DNA of 64,000 bases from Pedobacter sp. WC2423 (GCF_040822065.1 NZ_CP162005.1:5914384-5978383); one strand, 5' to 3'; shown: positions 34,993 through 45,437, counted from the first letter of the stretch. Numbers and translations are program-made. The notes: generated by a model from the sequence alone, not told the origin.

Positions 34993-37900
34993 ATGAAAAA
35001 GCTCTTATTATTCCTATTAACCCTATTTTCTGCATCGGTGTTTGGACAGGGCCAGCCAGCTTTGGAAATGCTTATTTTTCCAAAACATATCGAAGGAGGC
35101 GCTTTTGGACGTAATGGAATTCCTTATGTTTACCGTGCAAAAATCACTGGTTTGAAAGCAGGTCAAACTTATAGATATTCAAATTCAATTGTTGCTGCAA
35201 CTACTGCCTCCGAAAATGCAGTAAGTTATATATACCTGCTTCCTCCAGCTAATGTAATCGCTGGGACCCCTGGTTATAAAACAGGAGATTTTTACCGGCC
35301 TGCTATTGGCAGCGGAGAAGCAGAAACTAAAAATGGAGCTTCTTTAAAAGCGGATCTTTCCATTGATTATGGCGTTTTAAAAGCTGATCAGAATGGCAGT
35401 TATACAGGTTGGTTTATTTTAGAAACCGTTAAGTCTCTTTTCGCAGGTAATAAATTGCATTTAAGAATATCATTGAACGATCCTGAATCTGCAAATCCGG
35501 CTACAATTGCTTATCGGTTACATCCTCCCGAATCTGATGTGCTGACTATTCTTAGTATGGACGTGAATGATCAGGGGTTTCCCGGAGAGTCAGGAACTGC
35601 TATCCGAAGTACAGGTGCAACAGGAGGAATTGCTAAGAATTTTGTATTTCTCTATGACAATGTGGAGGGAACGGGGCGGCCAATTGCAGGAACATACATT
35701 GAAGATGATGGGGTAGTAGCTTCCAGAGCAGACATTGAAGGACGATCTGGTCTTGCCCCATTTTATTTTGACAATGTAAATGGAACAGCGGGTGCCTGGG
35801 GTTCAATGATTGTAAGTGATGATGCTAATGGTATTCGCCGTATTGAACAACGTAGCTTAGCAGATGGATCACTAGTTGGATACAATACTTCTGCAAATGG
35901 TTCCTGGGCTGATGGAGAGAAAGACGGAGGAACAGTTTCAACTGCGCTGTCTAGTTTGGGATCAGGAGATGATGGTACTAAAGCCATTGTTCTGGACGGA
36001 ACCAAAGTTACCCTTGCACTGCCTAAAACACCACAGACCGTTTCGTTTACCAATACTTTTCCAACTACCTTCAAAGTAGGAGATCCGGATTTTACGCTAT
36101 CAGCAAGCAGTACCGCTGGCTTAACTGCTTTTCAATATACAGTAGCCCCAGCAGGGATTCTTCAGCTTACAGGTAATACCGTAAAAATAACAGGCGGAGG
36201 AACAGCTGTAATTACCGTGACTGAACCTGGAAATACAAGCTTTGATCCGGGAACAGCGACCAAAACCATTACGGTAACTGCAACCCCGCAAACCATCACA
36301 GGTTTACCAGCTACAATAGCAGCAGTTTATGGCGATGGAAATATAACCTTATCAGCTAAAGGTGGTTCAAGTGGTAACGCGGTCACCTATACTTCAGACA
36401 ATCCTGCGATTGCAGAGATCACTTCAGCTAATCAGGTGCTGATCAAAAAATCGGGTACTGTCCTGATTAAAGCCAATCAGGCAGGAGGTGCAAATTATTC
36501 TCCAGCTGCCGAGGTTACCAGTACATTGACTATTACAAAAGCAAGCTTAAATGTAACCGCAGAAGATAAAATTAAAACGCAGGGAAGTGCAAATCCGATA
36601 GCTACATTCACCTATGGCCCTTTTTTAGGTGCAGATGATGCAACCTCGCTCACAGGAACTCCAATTTTAACTATTCAGGCAGATGCTACATCTGTAGCAG
36701 GTGTATATGATATCCTGGTGGATGTTTCCAGCCTGACTTCAGAGAAATACAGCTTCAATCCAATAAAAGGAAAGCTAACGGTCGAAACTAAAAAAGATCA
36801 GCTGATTACCCTGAGTAATCTTCCTGCTACTGCTGCTTATGGAGATCAGCCGTTGATTTTTCAGGCGGCCAGTAATACTGCAAACCCAATTACTTTTACC
36901 AGTTCCAATCCAGCTATTGCGATAGTTGAAAAAGATATAGCAGGAGAGTGGACAGTCAGGATTATTGGTGCTGGCCAGGTAAACATCACAGCTTTGCAGG
37001 CGGAAGATGCGGTATATGGCCCTGGGATTGCAACTCAGCAACTCAATATCGCCACAGTACCTTTAAAAGTCATTGCTGATGATAAATCTAAATTAACGGG
37101 AGAAAATGATCCTGTATTTACAGCGCGTTATGAAGGTTTTGTGAATACAGATGATGTCAGTAAACTCACAGGTGCTCTTACGTTTACTAAACAAGCTGAT
37201 GGAGCCGGTTTTCTGATTATTCCCGGCGGCTTAAGTTCAACTAATTATAACATCACTTTTGTAAATGGAAAATTAACAGAGGGGAGCGTGGCTTTTTCAC
37301 CACTAAATAAAATTTATGGTGATGCCCCATTTGATTCTGGTGCAATCAGTGCCAGTGGCAAACCTGTCTATACTGTTGCCAATCCAGCCATTGCGACTGT
37401 AAATTCAACAGGCTTACTGGAAATAAAAGGGACTGGCTCTACAACTGTGACGGCAACATTCATTTCTGGTGCTTCTGCAACAACGACACTTAAAGTAGAT
37501 CCGAAAGCTGTAGTCATTACTGCTAATCCGCAAAGCAGGATGTATGCACAGGAAAACCCGGTGTTATCCGTTAATTATACCGGTCTTGCTTACGGGGAAA
37601 ATGAAAGTGTTTTAACTGCAAAACCACAAATCTCCACGCTGGCTACTATAAATTCTGGTGCGGGCACTTATGCAATCAATGTAAGTGCAGCTGCTGCCCC
37701 GAATTATAAATTCAGCTATCAGCAAGGCTTACTCACTGTTACCAGAGCAGCCCTTTTAGTGAAGGCTGAAAATAAGTCCAGATTATATGGACAGGAAAAT
37801 CCCGTATTTACCTTAGCTTATACAGGTTTAGCCGCTCAGGATAATATAGGTAACTTAAACCTGAATGCAGTTGTGACAACAGCAGCAACAGTGGCTTCAA

Positions 37901-39756
37901 CCGTAGCAACCTACCCGTTAACACCTTCGGGCTTGACGGTAACTACAAATTATACGGTTAGTTACCAACCAGGTTTATTAACTATCAATCCTGCGCCATT
38001 AAATATCAAAGCTGATGATGCGGAACGCGCAGCAGGACAAGCAAATCCAGCGTTTACTTTTACCTATACAGGTTTCCTCAACGGAGATCAGGCTGCTAAT
38101 TTAACAACGGCTCCTTTAGCGGTAACTACGGCTACAGCTTCATCAGGAAAAGGAACTTATCCAATTACAGTCAGTAACGCTACTGCTGCAAATTATACCA
38201 TTACTTATACTGCAGGTCAATTATTCATCAGAGATTTACCAACAGTTACCTATGCTGATTTACCGGCTGTAAGTTACGGAGATGCGAACTTTGACCCCGC
38301 TGCATTATCAGATTCGGGTGTACAGCCAGTTTATTCTTCTGATAACCTGAATGTTGCTGTGATTGAAAATGGAAAAGTAAAGATTACAGGTACGGGTACA
38401 GCAAATATTACCGCATCTTTTGCTGCATCGTCCGATTTTGTGGCAACCACAGTCACTAAACCATTAATAGTTGCTAAAAGAGCCTTAATTGTTAGAGTTG
38501 ACAATAAAACAAGATTATACGGACAGGCAAATCCAGTTTTAACAGCTACCTATGACGGCTTTGTCAATGGAGAAACTATCGCTACGGCGATTTCTGCACC
38601 AGCTTTACTAACTACAGTTGCCAAACCATTATCCCCTTCAGGTACTTATATCATTTCTGGAAGCGCAGCATCTGCCTCAAATTATAATATCAGTTATGAA
38701 CCCGGGGTTTTATCAATTGATAAAGCTATACTCGTAGTGACTGCAGATAATAAAACCAGGATCTTTGGAATTGATAATCCGGTTTTCACTTTTAAATACA
38801 GTGGTTTTGTAAATGCTGAAGGCGAATCAGTGATACAGAATCCACCATTAGCTTCCACCGAAGCTATAAAAAGTTCTGCTGCGGGGACTTATCCGATTGT
38901 CCTTTCTGGAGGTTCAGCAGATAACTATACCTTTAGTTATGTGAACGGAACTTTAACCATTACCTCTACCACCAGAACCATTACCATGGATGTAATGAAT
39001 TCAAAAGCGGTAGGTGATCCTGATTTTACGCCTGATGTAACCCTGAGTAGTGGCGAAACACCAGTTTTTAGTAGTGGTGATCCGGCAATTGCAACTATCG
39101 TAGACAATAAAGTTCATTTGGTTAGTGCTGGAAATGTGATGATCACAGCAACGGCACCGGTTAATTCTAACTACGCGATTACACCAGCTGCAAGTCGCTT
39201 ATTAGTGGTTAATAAATTACAACAGACCATTACTTTTGAAAAAATCCCTGTATTGCAGATTAACGGGACCTATACCTTAAAAGCAATATCAAGTTCGGGA
39301 TTGCCTGTAACTTTTAAGGTAACGAGTCCGGATTACGCCATATTGACCGGCACCGAACTCAAAGGATTAAGGATTGGTAAAACGCAAATTACGGCTATTC
39401 AGGCAGGGGACAACCGCTATGCGGCTGCTCAAATGATTGTTCAGGAGCTTCAAATTACAGATGCAGCAGGTGAAGCAATCAGAGTTCACCCCGCGCTGTC
39501 AATTAATGGAGATGGAGTGAATGAATTTCTTTCTATTGATGGAATCAGGGATTTCCCACTGAATAAAGTGACAATTATTAACAGGAATGGCCTTAAGGTA
39601 TTTGACATAGAAGGTTATGACAATGAACAGCATGTATTCCTGGGAAAATCAAAATCCGGAGAAAGCTTGCCACAGGGTACCTATTTCTGTCTGATTGAAT
39701 ACCAGACTGATAGTCATGTGAAGCGCAAAACGGGCTATTTTATCCTTAAATACTAA
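34993..39756 (+). CDS. Giant MBG-repeat secreted protein with T9SS type B C-terminal domain
   Basis: 1587 residues. Signal peptide (ending VFGQ), a unique N-terminal region of about 340 residues, then alternating Ig-like units and seven MBG domains, each opening like LxVxADNKxRxYGQxNP (about residues 517, 690, 835, 917, 999, 1165 and 1247). The last roughly 90 residues (HPALSINGDGVNEFLSIDG … KRKTGYFILKY) are a gliding-motility-associated C-terminal domain, the type B sorting signal exported by the type IX system. It is probably a surface-attached filamentous adhesin. The next gene is a PorP/SprF-like partner. Confidence 0.9.
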   Translation: MKKLLLFLLTLFSASVFGQGQPALEMLIFPKHIEGGAFGRNGIPYVYRAKITGLKAGQTYRYSNSIVAATTASENAVSYIYLLPPANVIAGTPGYKTGDFYRPAIGSGEAETKNGASLKADLSIDYGVLKADQNGSYTGWFILETVKSLFAGNKLHLRISLNDPESANPATIAYRLHPPESDVLTILSMDVNDQGFPGESGTAIRSTGATGGIAKNFVFLYDNVEGTGRPIAGTYIEDDGVVASRADIEGRSGLAPFYFDNVNGTAGAWGSMIVSDDANGIRRIEQRSLADGSLVGYNTSANGSWADGEKDGGTVSTALSSLGSGDDGTKAIVLDGTKVTLALPKTPQTVSFTNTFPTTFKVGDPDFTLSASSTAGLTAFQYTVAPAGILQLTGNTVKITGGGTAVITVTEPGNTSFDPGTATKTITVTATPQTITGLPATIAAVYGDGNITLSAKGGSSGNAVTYTSDNPAIAEITSANQVLIKKSGTVLIKANQAGGANYSPAAEVTSTLTITKASLNVTAEDKIKTQGSANPIATFTYGPFLGADDATSLTGTPILTIQADATSVAGVYDILVDVSSLTSEKYSFNPIKGKLTVETKKDQLITLSNLPATAAYGDQPLIFQAASNTANPITFTSSNPAIAIVEKDIAGEWTVRIIGAGQVNITALQAEDAVYGPGIATQQLNIATVPLKVIADDKSKLTGENDPVFTARYEGFVNTDDVSKLTGALTFTKQADGAGFLIIPGGLSSTNYNITFVNGKLTEGSVAFSPLNKIYGDAPFDSGAISASGKPVYTVANPAIATVNSTGLLEIKGTGSTTVTATFISGASATTTLKVDPKAVVITANPQSRMYAQENPVLSVNYTGLAYGENESVLTAKPQISTLATINSGAGTYAINVSAAAAPNYKFSYQQGLLTVTRAALLVKAENKSRLYGQENPVFTLAYTGLAAQDNIGNLNLNAVVTTAATVASTVATYPLTPSGLTVTTNYTVSYQPGLLTINPAPLNIKADDAERAAGQANPAFTFTYTGFLNGDQAANLTTAPLAVTTATASSGKGTYPITVSNATAANYTITYTAGQLFIRDLPTVTYADLPAVSYGDANFDPAALSDSGVQPVYSSDNLNVAVIENGKVKITGTGTANITASFAASSDFVATTVTKPLIVAKRALIVRVDNKTRLYGQANPVLTATYDGFVNGETIATAISAPALLTTVAKPLSPSGTYIISGSAASASNYNISYEPGVLSIDKAILVVTADNKTRIFGIDNPVFTFKYSGFVNAEGESVIQNPPLASTEAIKSSAAGTYPIVLSGGSADNYTFSYVNGTLTITSTTRTITMDVMNSKAVGDPDFTPDVTLSSGETPVFSSGDPAIATIVDNKVHLVSAGNVMITATAPVNSNYAITPAASRLLVVNKLQQTITFEKIPVLQINGTYTLKAISSSGLPVTFKVTSPDYAILTGTELKGLRIGKTQITAIQAGDNRYAAAQMIVQELQITDAAGEAIRVHPALSINGDGVNEFLSIDGIRDFPLNKVTIINRNGLKVFDIEGYDNEQHVFLGKSKSGESLPQGTYFCLIEYQTDSHVKRKTGYFILKY

Positions 39757-39764
39757 TTCTTAAC

Positions 39765-39787
39765 AGGCCGGGATTTAGTTCCGGCCT
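39765..39787 (+). terminator. Hairpin between the T9SS cargo and porP/sprF-like genes
   Basis: AGGCCGG (39765-39771) pairs with CCGGCCT (39781-39787). Only a short T stretch follows, so partial read-through into the sprF-like gene is likely. Confidence 0.5.
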
Positions 39788-39809
39788 TATCAAAATATAA
39801 AACAGAAAT

Positions 39810-40724
39810 ATGAAACTCTTTAAACAGGCATTGTTAACCAGTGCGCTCGTCCTGATGCTGAGCGTAAGCCAGGCACAGCAATCGACTTCTTTTACCCAAT
39901 ATCAAGATAACCAGGTTCCATTTAATTCTGCCTATTCATTATTAGATAAAGCAGGTTCAGTGAATCTGAACAGCAGAAAGCAATGGGCGGGAATAGAAGG
40001 AGCACCCTATACTTTCCAGCTCAATGGAAGCTTACCTATAGAAAAGATCAATGGAGCTGCAGGTTTGTCCCTGACTTATGATAAGTTTAATATCGAGAAA
40101 CTGACCGAAGTATCTGCCTTTTTTGCCAAAGCAGTGCAGCTTTCTGATCAGAATTTTTTTGCAGCCTCTTTTAATGCAGGATTCAGAAATTATATTGCAA
40201 GTTATACAGAAGTTGATCCGAACGATGTGAGTTTTCGTAACGATATCAGGGAAACCGTTGGAACAGTAGGCTTAGGTGTGATGTTATATAGCCCGGAAAA
40301 GTATTATATAGGTGCTTCTTTGCCAAGATTGAGTTTCCGAAGCCTGGGTAATGCCTCTGCTGATGAAAAAAGAAACTATAGTAATACCTATTATTTTAGC
40401 GGCGCATACCTGTTCAATTTGAATGAAGAAGTGAAATTTAAACCTGCTACCATGGTATCCTATAGCAGAACTTATAATACAGAGGCCGATTTTTCGGCAA
40501 CTGTATATTTAAAAGATAAATTCGGGCTTGGGGTTAACTATAAGACTACAAGTGAGGTTGCAGGAATTATATCAGTCATCTTTAATACTAATGTGAAATT
40601 GGGATATAGTTATCAAACTGGCTTTGGTAATGCTAATATCGGGAAGATCAGCAAAGGGTCTCATGAAATTTCTGTAGGCATCCGCTTTGGTGGTAAAGGT
40701 CCATTGCAACCAAAATTGTTATAA
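39810..40724 (+). CDS. PorP/SprF family type IX secretion outer-membrane protein
   Basis: 304 residues with signal peptide ending SQAQ, followed by the family opening FTQYQDNQVPFNSAYSLLDKAG and a 14-strand-like barrel (GAAGLSLTYDKF, EKYYIGASLPRLSF, ISVGIRFGGKGP). In Flavobacterium johnsoniae SprF is needed for secretion of the neighbouring type B cargo SprB. Here the gene lies 53 bp after a type B cargo gene, so it is probably its dedicated secretion or anchoring partner. Core T9SS genes are not in this window. Confidence 0.92.
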   Translation: MKLFKQALLTSALVLMLSVSQAQQSTSFTQYQDNQVPFNSAYSLLDKAGSVNLNSRKQWAGIEGAPYTFQLNGSLPIEKINGAAGLSLTYDKFNIEKLTEVSAFFAKAVQLSDQNFFAASFNAGFRNYIASYTEVDPNDVSFRNDIRETVGTVGLGVMLYSPEKYYIGASLPRLSFRSLGNASADEKRNYSNTYYFSGAYLFNLNEEVKFKPATMVSYSRTYNTEADFSATVYLKDKFGLGVNYKTTSEVAGIISVIFNTNVKLGYSYQTGFGNANIGKISKGSHEISVGIRFGGKGPLQPKLL

Positions 40725-40962
40725 ATGTGTGTTTTTTGGAATCAATGTGCAGCCTGCCAAAAGCAGGTTGTACAAGATTTCTAATTCCGTTCAGCCAAAT
40801 ATTTTATCCAGTCCCATCTGGAACTGAATTAATTCTCTGTTAATTCTGCTCAAACGGGTTTACTATAGCTAAATATAAATACTTATTATTACTTTAAACG
40901 GTATCTTCTCTATTTTAAATAATAAAGATAAAGTTATTTTTAATTTATTTTAATTACTCTCG

Positions 40963-40992
40963 TAAACTTATTAAAACATTTTAGTAAGTTTA
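40963..40992. promoter_or_regulatory. 30-bp imperfect palindrome upstream of the ROK-susCD operon
   Basis: The arms TAAACTTATTAAAAC and ATTTTAGTAAGTTTA match at 13 of 15 positions when one is reverse-complemented. The palindrome ends 20 bp before the ROK start codon in an AT-rich leader, as expected for an operator of the ROK regulator itself. Confidence 0.6.
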
Positions 40993-41012
40993 TTAAAGTA
41001 ATCAAATATATA

Positions 41013-42257
41013 ATGGAAGTAACAGAAAAGCTAGTTAAAAGCACTGAGCTCAAAAGTGAGATCTTAAAGCAATTGTACTTGGAGAAGTCACTTTCTTGTG
41101 CTGAAATGAGCGTTTTATTTAATAAAAGCATCCCAATTATAACTAAAACAATAAATGAGTTAATTCATGAGGGCTTTAGTATTGAGGTTGGTTATGCACC
41201 GTCGAGCGGGGGCCGCCGGCCGTTAATGTATGCTATAAAACCAGATGCGATGCATATGATGGCGATAGCAATGGATCAGCTTTCCACCCGGATCGCTATT
41301 GTTGATCTGAACAATAAGCCAATAGCTGAAATTGAAACAGTAGAGCTGATGTTGGATAACAATACCGCAGCGCTATCTCAATTAATCACTTACATAGAAA
41401 GTCATATCCTGAAATCCGGAATCAATAAACAAAGTATCCTGGGGATAGGTATAGGAATGCCTGGTTTTGTCAGTGTAAAAGATGGGAAGAATTATTCTTA
41501 TCTGGATGCAGAAGGCGAAAAACTGACCGTATACATTTCCAATGCTACAGGATTAACTACTTATATCGATAATGATTCCAGTGTGATCGCATTAGCCGAA
41601 CAACGATTCGGAGTCGCTAAGTCTCTTAAAGAGGTCATGGTGATTAACCTGGGTTGGGGAATCGGCCTTGGGATGATCGTAAATGGAGATATTTTCAGAG
41701 GTTACAGTGGTTTTGCAGGTGAATTCAGTCATATCCCCTTATTTGAAGACGGAGAATTATGTATCTGTGGTAAACAAGGTTGTCTTGAAGCAGAAGCATC
41801 AATGCTTGTTGTAGTTAAAAAAGCCATTGAAGGGATCAAACAAGGACGCTTATCTACTTTAAATTCCTTTATAGATAGTTCGTTGAAAGTGATGAGTGAT
41901 GCGATTTTTGAAGCTGCCAATAATGGAGATCAGTTTGTAATTGAATTACTTTCAGATGCTGGTTATAAAATTGGTAAAGCACTTTCTATTCTCATTCATA
42001 TTATGAATCCGCAAACCATTGTATTAAGTGGGAGAGGAGCAAAAGCGAGTAAAATAATGATGGCTCCTATGCAGCAGGCTTTAAATAAATACTGTATTCC
42101 AAGACTAGCTGCCAATACAGAACTATTAATCTCCAAACTAGGCTTTGATGGTGAAATTATTGGTGCTGCGGCGCTGGTTATGGAGAATTTTGACAATGAA
42201 CAATTAATGCTGAACACTAAACGATTAAATCTAAACTTAAAAAAAACCAAAACATGA
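41013..42257 (+). CDS. ROK family transcriptional regulator (NagC/XylR-like)
   Basis: 414 residues: N-terminal winged helix (about 10-75, SCAEMSVLFNKSIPIITKTINELIHEG split across the helices; SSGGRRPL wing), then the sugar-kinase-like ROK domain with ILGIGIGMPGFV, NDSSVIALAEQRFG, NLGWGIGLGMIVNG and the zinc motif CICGKQGCLE. Such proteins sense sugars or sugar phosphates and repress uptake genes. Its stop overlaps the SusC start by 4 bp (ATGA), so the regulator is part of the transporter operon. Confidence 0.93.
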   Translation: MEVTEKLVKSTELKSEILKQLYLEKSLSCAEMSVLFNKSIPIITKTINELIHEGFSIEVGYAPSSGGRRPLMYAIKPDAMHMMAIAMDQLSTRIAIVDLNNKPIAEIETVELMLDNNTAALSQLITYIESHILKSGINKQSILGIGIGMPGFVSVKDGKNYSYLDAEGEKLTVYISNATGLTTYIDNDSSVIALAEQRFGVAKSLKEVMVINLGWGIGLGMIVNGDIFRGYSGFAGEFSHIPLFEDGELCICGKQGCLEAEASMLVVVKKAIEGIKQGRLSTLNSFIDSSLKVMSDAIFEAANNGDQFVIELLSDAGYKIGKALSILIHIMNPQTIVLSGRGAKASKIMMAPMQQALNKYCIPRLAANTELLISKLGFDGEIIGAAALVMENFDNEQLMLNTKRLNLNLKKTKT

Positions 42258-45200
42258 AAAAATTACTACTCTTCACTTTATTGATGCCAGGCCTGGCAAT
42301 GGGAGCAAATCTCAGCAACGCAGGCAACTCGGTATTAATTAGCTGGCCTGCGCACAAGGCCAGTTCTTTAAATGCGTTAAAAGTAGCAGCGACCATTAAA
42401 GGAACAGTAAAAGATGCAAGCGGATTACCTTTAGTTGGGGTAAGCGTGCAAGTTAAAGGCACAAAATTAAGTACACAGACAGATTCAAATGGTAATTTTG
42501 CCATACAGGCTGCTGCTGGTGACGTCTTGATTTTCTCTTACATTGGCTTTGCACGTCAGGAAGCTACAGTAGGTTCTGGAACTGTGCAAATTACCCTGTT
42601 GGAAGATTCAAAACAACTTGGAGAGGTTGTGGTTACTGCCCTGGGTATTAAAAAGTCGGAAAAAACGATTACTTATTCCACGCAGCAGGTATCAGGATCA
42701 GAACTGACCAGGGTAAAAAGTGATAACTTAATGAACTCACTGAATGGTAAAGTTTCTGGTGTAACGATTTCACCCAGTGCTTCCGGAGTAGGAGGTTCAG
42801 CAAAAGTTATTTTAAGAGGTAACAAATCAGCTGGTGGAAATAACCAGCCTCTGTATGTAATTGATGGAGTTCCGATTTCAAACGGCTCAAACGCTAACGG
42901 ACAACCTAACAATACTTTTGGAAGTAACGTAGGACAAGGTGGGGGCGGAACTACAGCAGTAAGTGCAAGTCAGGACGGTGGTGATGGTATATCCAACCTT
43001 AATCCGGAAGACATTGAAACACTGACTATTTTGAAAGGGGCATCAGCTTCTGCCTTATATGGCAGCCAGGCGCAAAATGGTGTAATCTTAATTACTACTA
43101 AAAAAGGAAAAGCCGGAAAAACTCAAATCAGCTTTTCTTCATCGATTACACTTGACCGCGTAGCCTACAAACCTGAATTTCAGGATAGCTATGGTCAGAC
43201 AACTGGTGGAGCAGACAGCTGGGGTGATAAAATACCATCAGCACAAGACAATGTAAGCTCATTCTTTCAGACAGGTACAAATTTAACCAACTCAATCAGT
43301 CTTTCTGGTGGAAATGATGTAGCACAATCCTATTTCTCTTATGCCAATACAGCAGCCAGAGGAGTAGAGCCAACCAACAAACTGGCCCGCCATAATCTTA
43401 ACTTCCGTGAAACAGGCCGTTTTCTGGATAATAAGCTAACCGTAGATGCGAATGTAAATTATATCTCTCAAAAAGTTAACAACAGTCCTGGTCTGGGCCT
43501 TTACCTAAATCCTTTAACCGGATTATATTTATTCCCAAGAGGGCGGGATATTTCTTCTTACAAAACTCAGTTTGAAGTACCAGGATCAGTGGAAGGTGTT
43601 TCAGTGCCACAGCAAAACTGGCCATTTAACGAAGACGTACAGCAAAATCCATGGTGGGTACTTAACCGTAACCTGAATGAAGCTAAGCGTAACCGTATCC
43701 TGTTGAATGCAAGTGCTAAATATGACTTTACAAGCTGGTTAAGTATCCAGGCACGTGGAAATATTGACCGTTACACAGATATTTACGAGCAGGATTTATA
43801 TGCCAGTACCAATGCGGTACTTGCTAAAAAGAACGGACAATTATTATTAAGCAACCAGACTACTGAGCAGAAATATGCAGATTTATTACTGACTTTCTCT
43901 ATACCTTCTAAGTCTGATTTTAAAGTAGACGGTGTATTAGGTACGAGTATTACTGATGCCAATGCTTTTGGTACATTGATTGGCCCTGATGCAAGCAACG
44001 GCTATACACAACCAGGTTTAACCATTCCAAATATCTTTCTTCCGGAAAATATCACAACAGTTGCCGGCGGACCTCCGGTTACGACCTTACCAAATAACCA
44101 TAACCAGATACAATCGGTATTTGCCAATGCAAACATTGGGTATAAAAACTGGGCATTCTTAACTGTTACAGCAAGAAATGACTGGTCCTCAAACCTGGCA
44201 TTTACACCAAATAACTCTTATTTTTATCCATCAGCAGGTTTGTCTTTTATCCTGAACCAGATGTTTAAATTGCCTGAAGTGATTTCTTACGCAAAATTAA
44301 GAGGTACTTTTGCGCAGGTAGGTAACACTGTTCCGAATTATGTAACCAATCCATTAACGCACTTTAGTACTGGCGGTGGTGTCTTGCTAAACTCTGTAGC
44401 TCCTTTTCCGGAATTGAAGCCAGAGAAGACAACCTCTTTTGAGTTAGGAACAGACTTGCGTTTTTTAGGTGACAGACTTAACCTGAGTTTCACTTACTAT
44501 AAATCTAACACCAAGAATCAATTTATCCGCGTTCTTCCTTCCTTCGTAACTACTTTCTCGCAAGGTTATGTCAATGCAGGAAATATTCAGAACTCAGGTA
44601 TCGAGTTTAATTTAGGTTACGATGTGATCAAGAATACAAACCTGACGTGGAATTCATCTTTCAACGGATCAGCTAATAAAAACAAAGTAATTGACGTCGA
44701 TTCAAAAGATGGTATTAATCAATTTATATTAACGCCAAACCGTAACAATACTTATCAGTCAGAATTAAGGACAGGCGGTTCATTTGGTGATATTTATGGG
44801 GTAACCTTTAAACGTGATGATCAGAACCGTATGATGATTGGTGCTGATGGCAAACCGTTGGTTAATGATGGCTACAATTTTATTGGAAACGCAAACCCTA
44901 AGTTCCAATTGGGATGGAGCAACAGTTTTGATTACAAAAGATTCAGAGTAAGCTTCCTTGTGGATGGTAAATTCGGCGGGCAGGTATTATCACTTACTGA
45001 AGCTGTACTTGATAAATATGGTGTTTCAAAAGTATCTGGTGATGCCAGAAATCAAGGTGGTGTAAATATCAATGGCGTAGATGCAGTTACAGGTAAGCCA
45101 ATTAACAGTGCCGATCCTAAAACATGGTATACTTCTGTAGGTGGTCGTGATGGTATTACAGAAAATTACATCTACAGTGCAACGGTAGTTCGCTTACGTG

Positions 45201-45412
45201 AAGCTTCTGTAGGTTATACAGTTCCATTTACTAAAGGGGCTGTTAAAAGCTTAAGACTCTCTTTAATCGGAAGAAATCTTCTATACTTTTATAAAAAAGC
45301 ACCATTTGATCCTGAGGTTACGATGTCAACAGGTAACGGATTATCTGGTGTAGACGTATTCAGCCAGCCAGCAACACGTAATTTCGGTTTCAACCTGAAT
45401 GTTACTTTCTAA
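42254..45412 (+). CDS. SusC/RagA family TonB-linked outer-membrane transporter
   Basis: 1052 residues. Signal peptide, then a carboxypeptidase-regulatory-like domain (about 48-120, IKGTVKDASGLPLVGVSVQV), the link LGEVVVTALGIKKSEK, a plug with PLYVIDGVPISNG and DIETLTILKGASASALYGS, and a barrel ending FGFNLNVTF. No STN domain, so signalling through FecR is not expected; control is more likely through the coupled ROK regulator. Pairs with the next SusD-like lipoprotein for import of a glycan, peptide or other large ligand. Confidence 0.95.
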   Translation: MKKLLLFTLLMPGLAMGANLSNAGNSVLISWPAHKASSLNALKVAATIKGTVKDASGLPLVGVSVQVKGTKLSTQTDSNGNFAIQAAAGDVLIFSYIGFARQEATVGSGTVQITLLEDSKQLGEVVVTALGIKKSEKTITYSTQQVSGSELTRVKSDNLMNSLNGKVSGVTISPSASGVGGSAKVILRGNKSAGGNNQPLYVIDGVPISNGSNANGQPNNTFGSNVGQGGGGTTAVSASQDGGDGISNLNPEDIETLTILKGASASALYGSQAQNGVILITTKKGKAGKTQISFSSSITLDRVAYKPEFQDSYGQTTGGADSWGDKIPSAQDNVSSFFQTGTNLTNSISLSGGNDVAQSYFSYANTAARGVEPTNKLARHNLNFRETGRFLDNKLTVDANVNYISQKVNNSPGLGLYLNPLTGLYLFPRGRDISSYKTQFEVPGSVEGVSVPQQNWPFNEDVQQNPWWVLNRNLNEAKRNRILLNASAKYDFTSWLSIQARGNIDRYTDIYEQDLYASTNAVLAKKNGQLLLSNQTTEQKYADLLLTFSIPSKSDFKVDGVLGTSITDANAFGTLIGPDASNGYTQPGLTIPNIFLPENITTVAGGPPVTTLPNNHNQIQSVFANANIGYKNWAFLTVTARNDWSSNLAFTPNNSYFYPSAGLSFILNQMFKLPEVISYAKLRGTFAQVGNTVPNYVTNPLTHFSTGGGVLLNSVAPFPELKPEKTTSFELGTDLRFLGDRLNLSFTYYKSNTKNQFIRVLPSFVTTFSQGYVNAGNIQNSGIEFNLGYDVIKNTNLTWNSSFNGSANKNKVIDVDSKDGINQFILTPNRNNTYQSELRTGGSFGDIYGVTFKRDDQNRMMIGADGKPLVNDGYNFIGNANPKFQLGWSNSFDYKRFRVSFLVDGKFGGQVLSLTEAVLDKYGVSKVSGDARNQGGVNINGVDAVTGKPINSADPKTWYTSVGGRDGITENYIYSATVVRLREASVGYTVPFTKGAVKSLRLSLIGRNLLYFYKKAPFDPEVTMSTGNGLSGVDVFSQPATRNFGFNLNVTF

Positions 45413-45437
45413 AATGTTCACTATTAAAATTAAAAAG

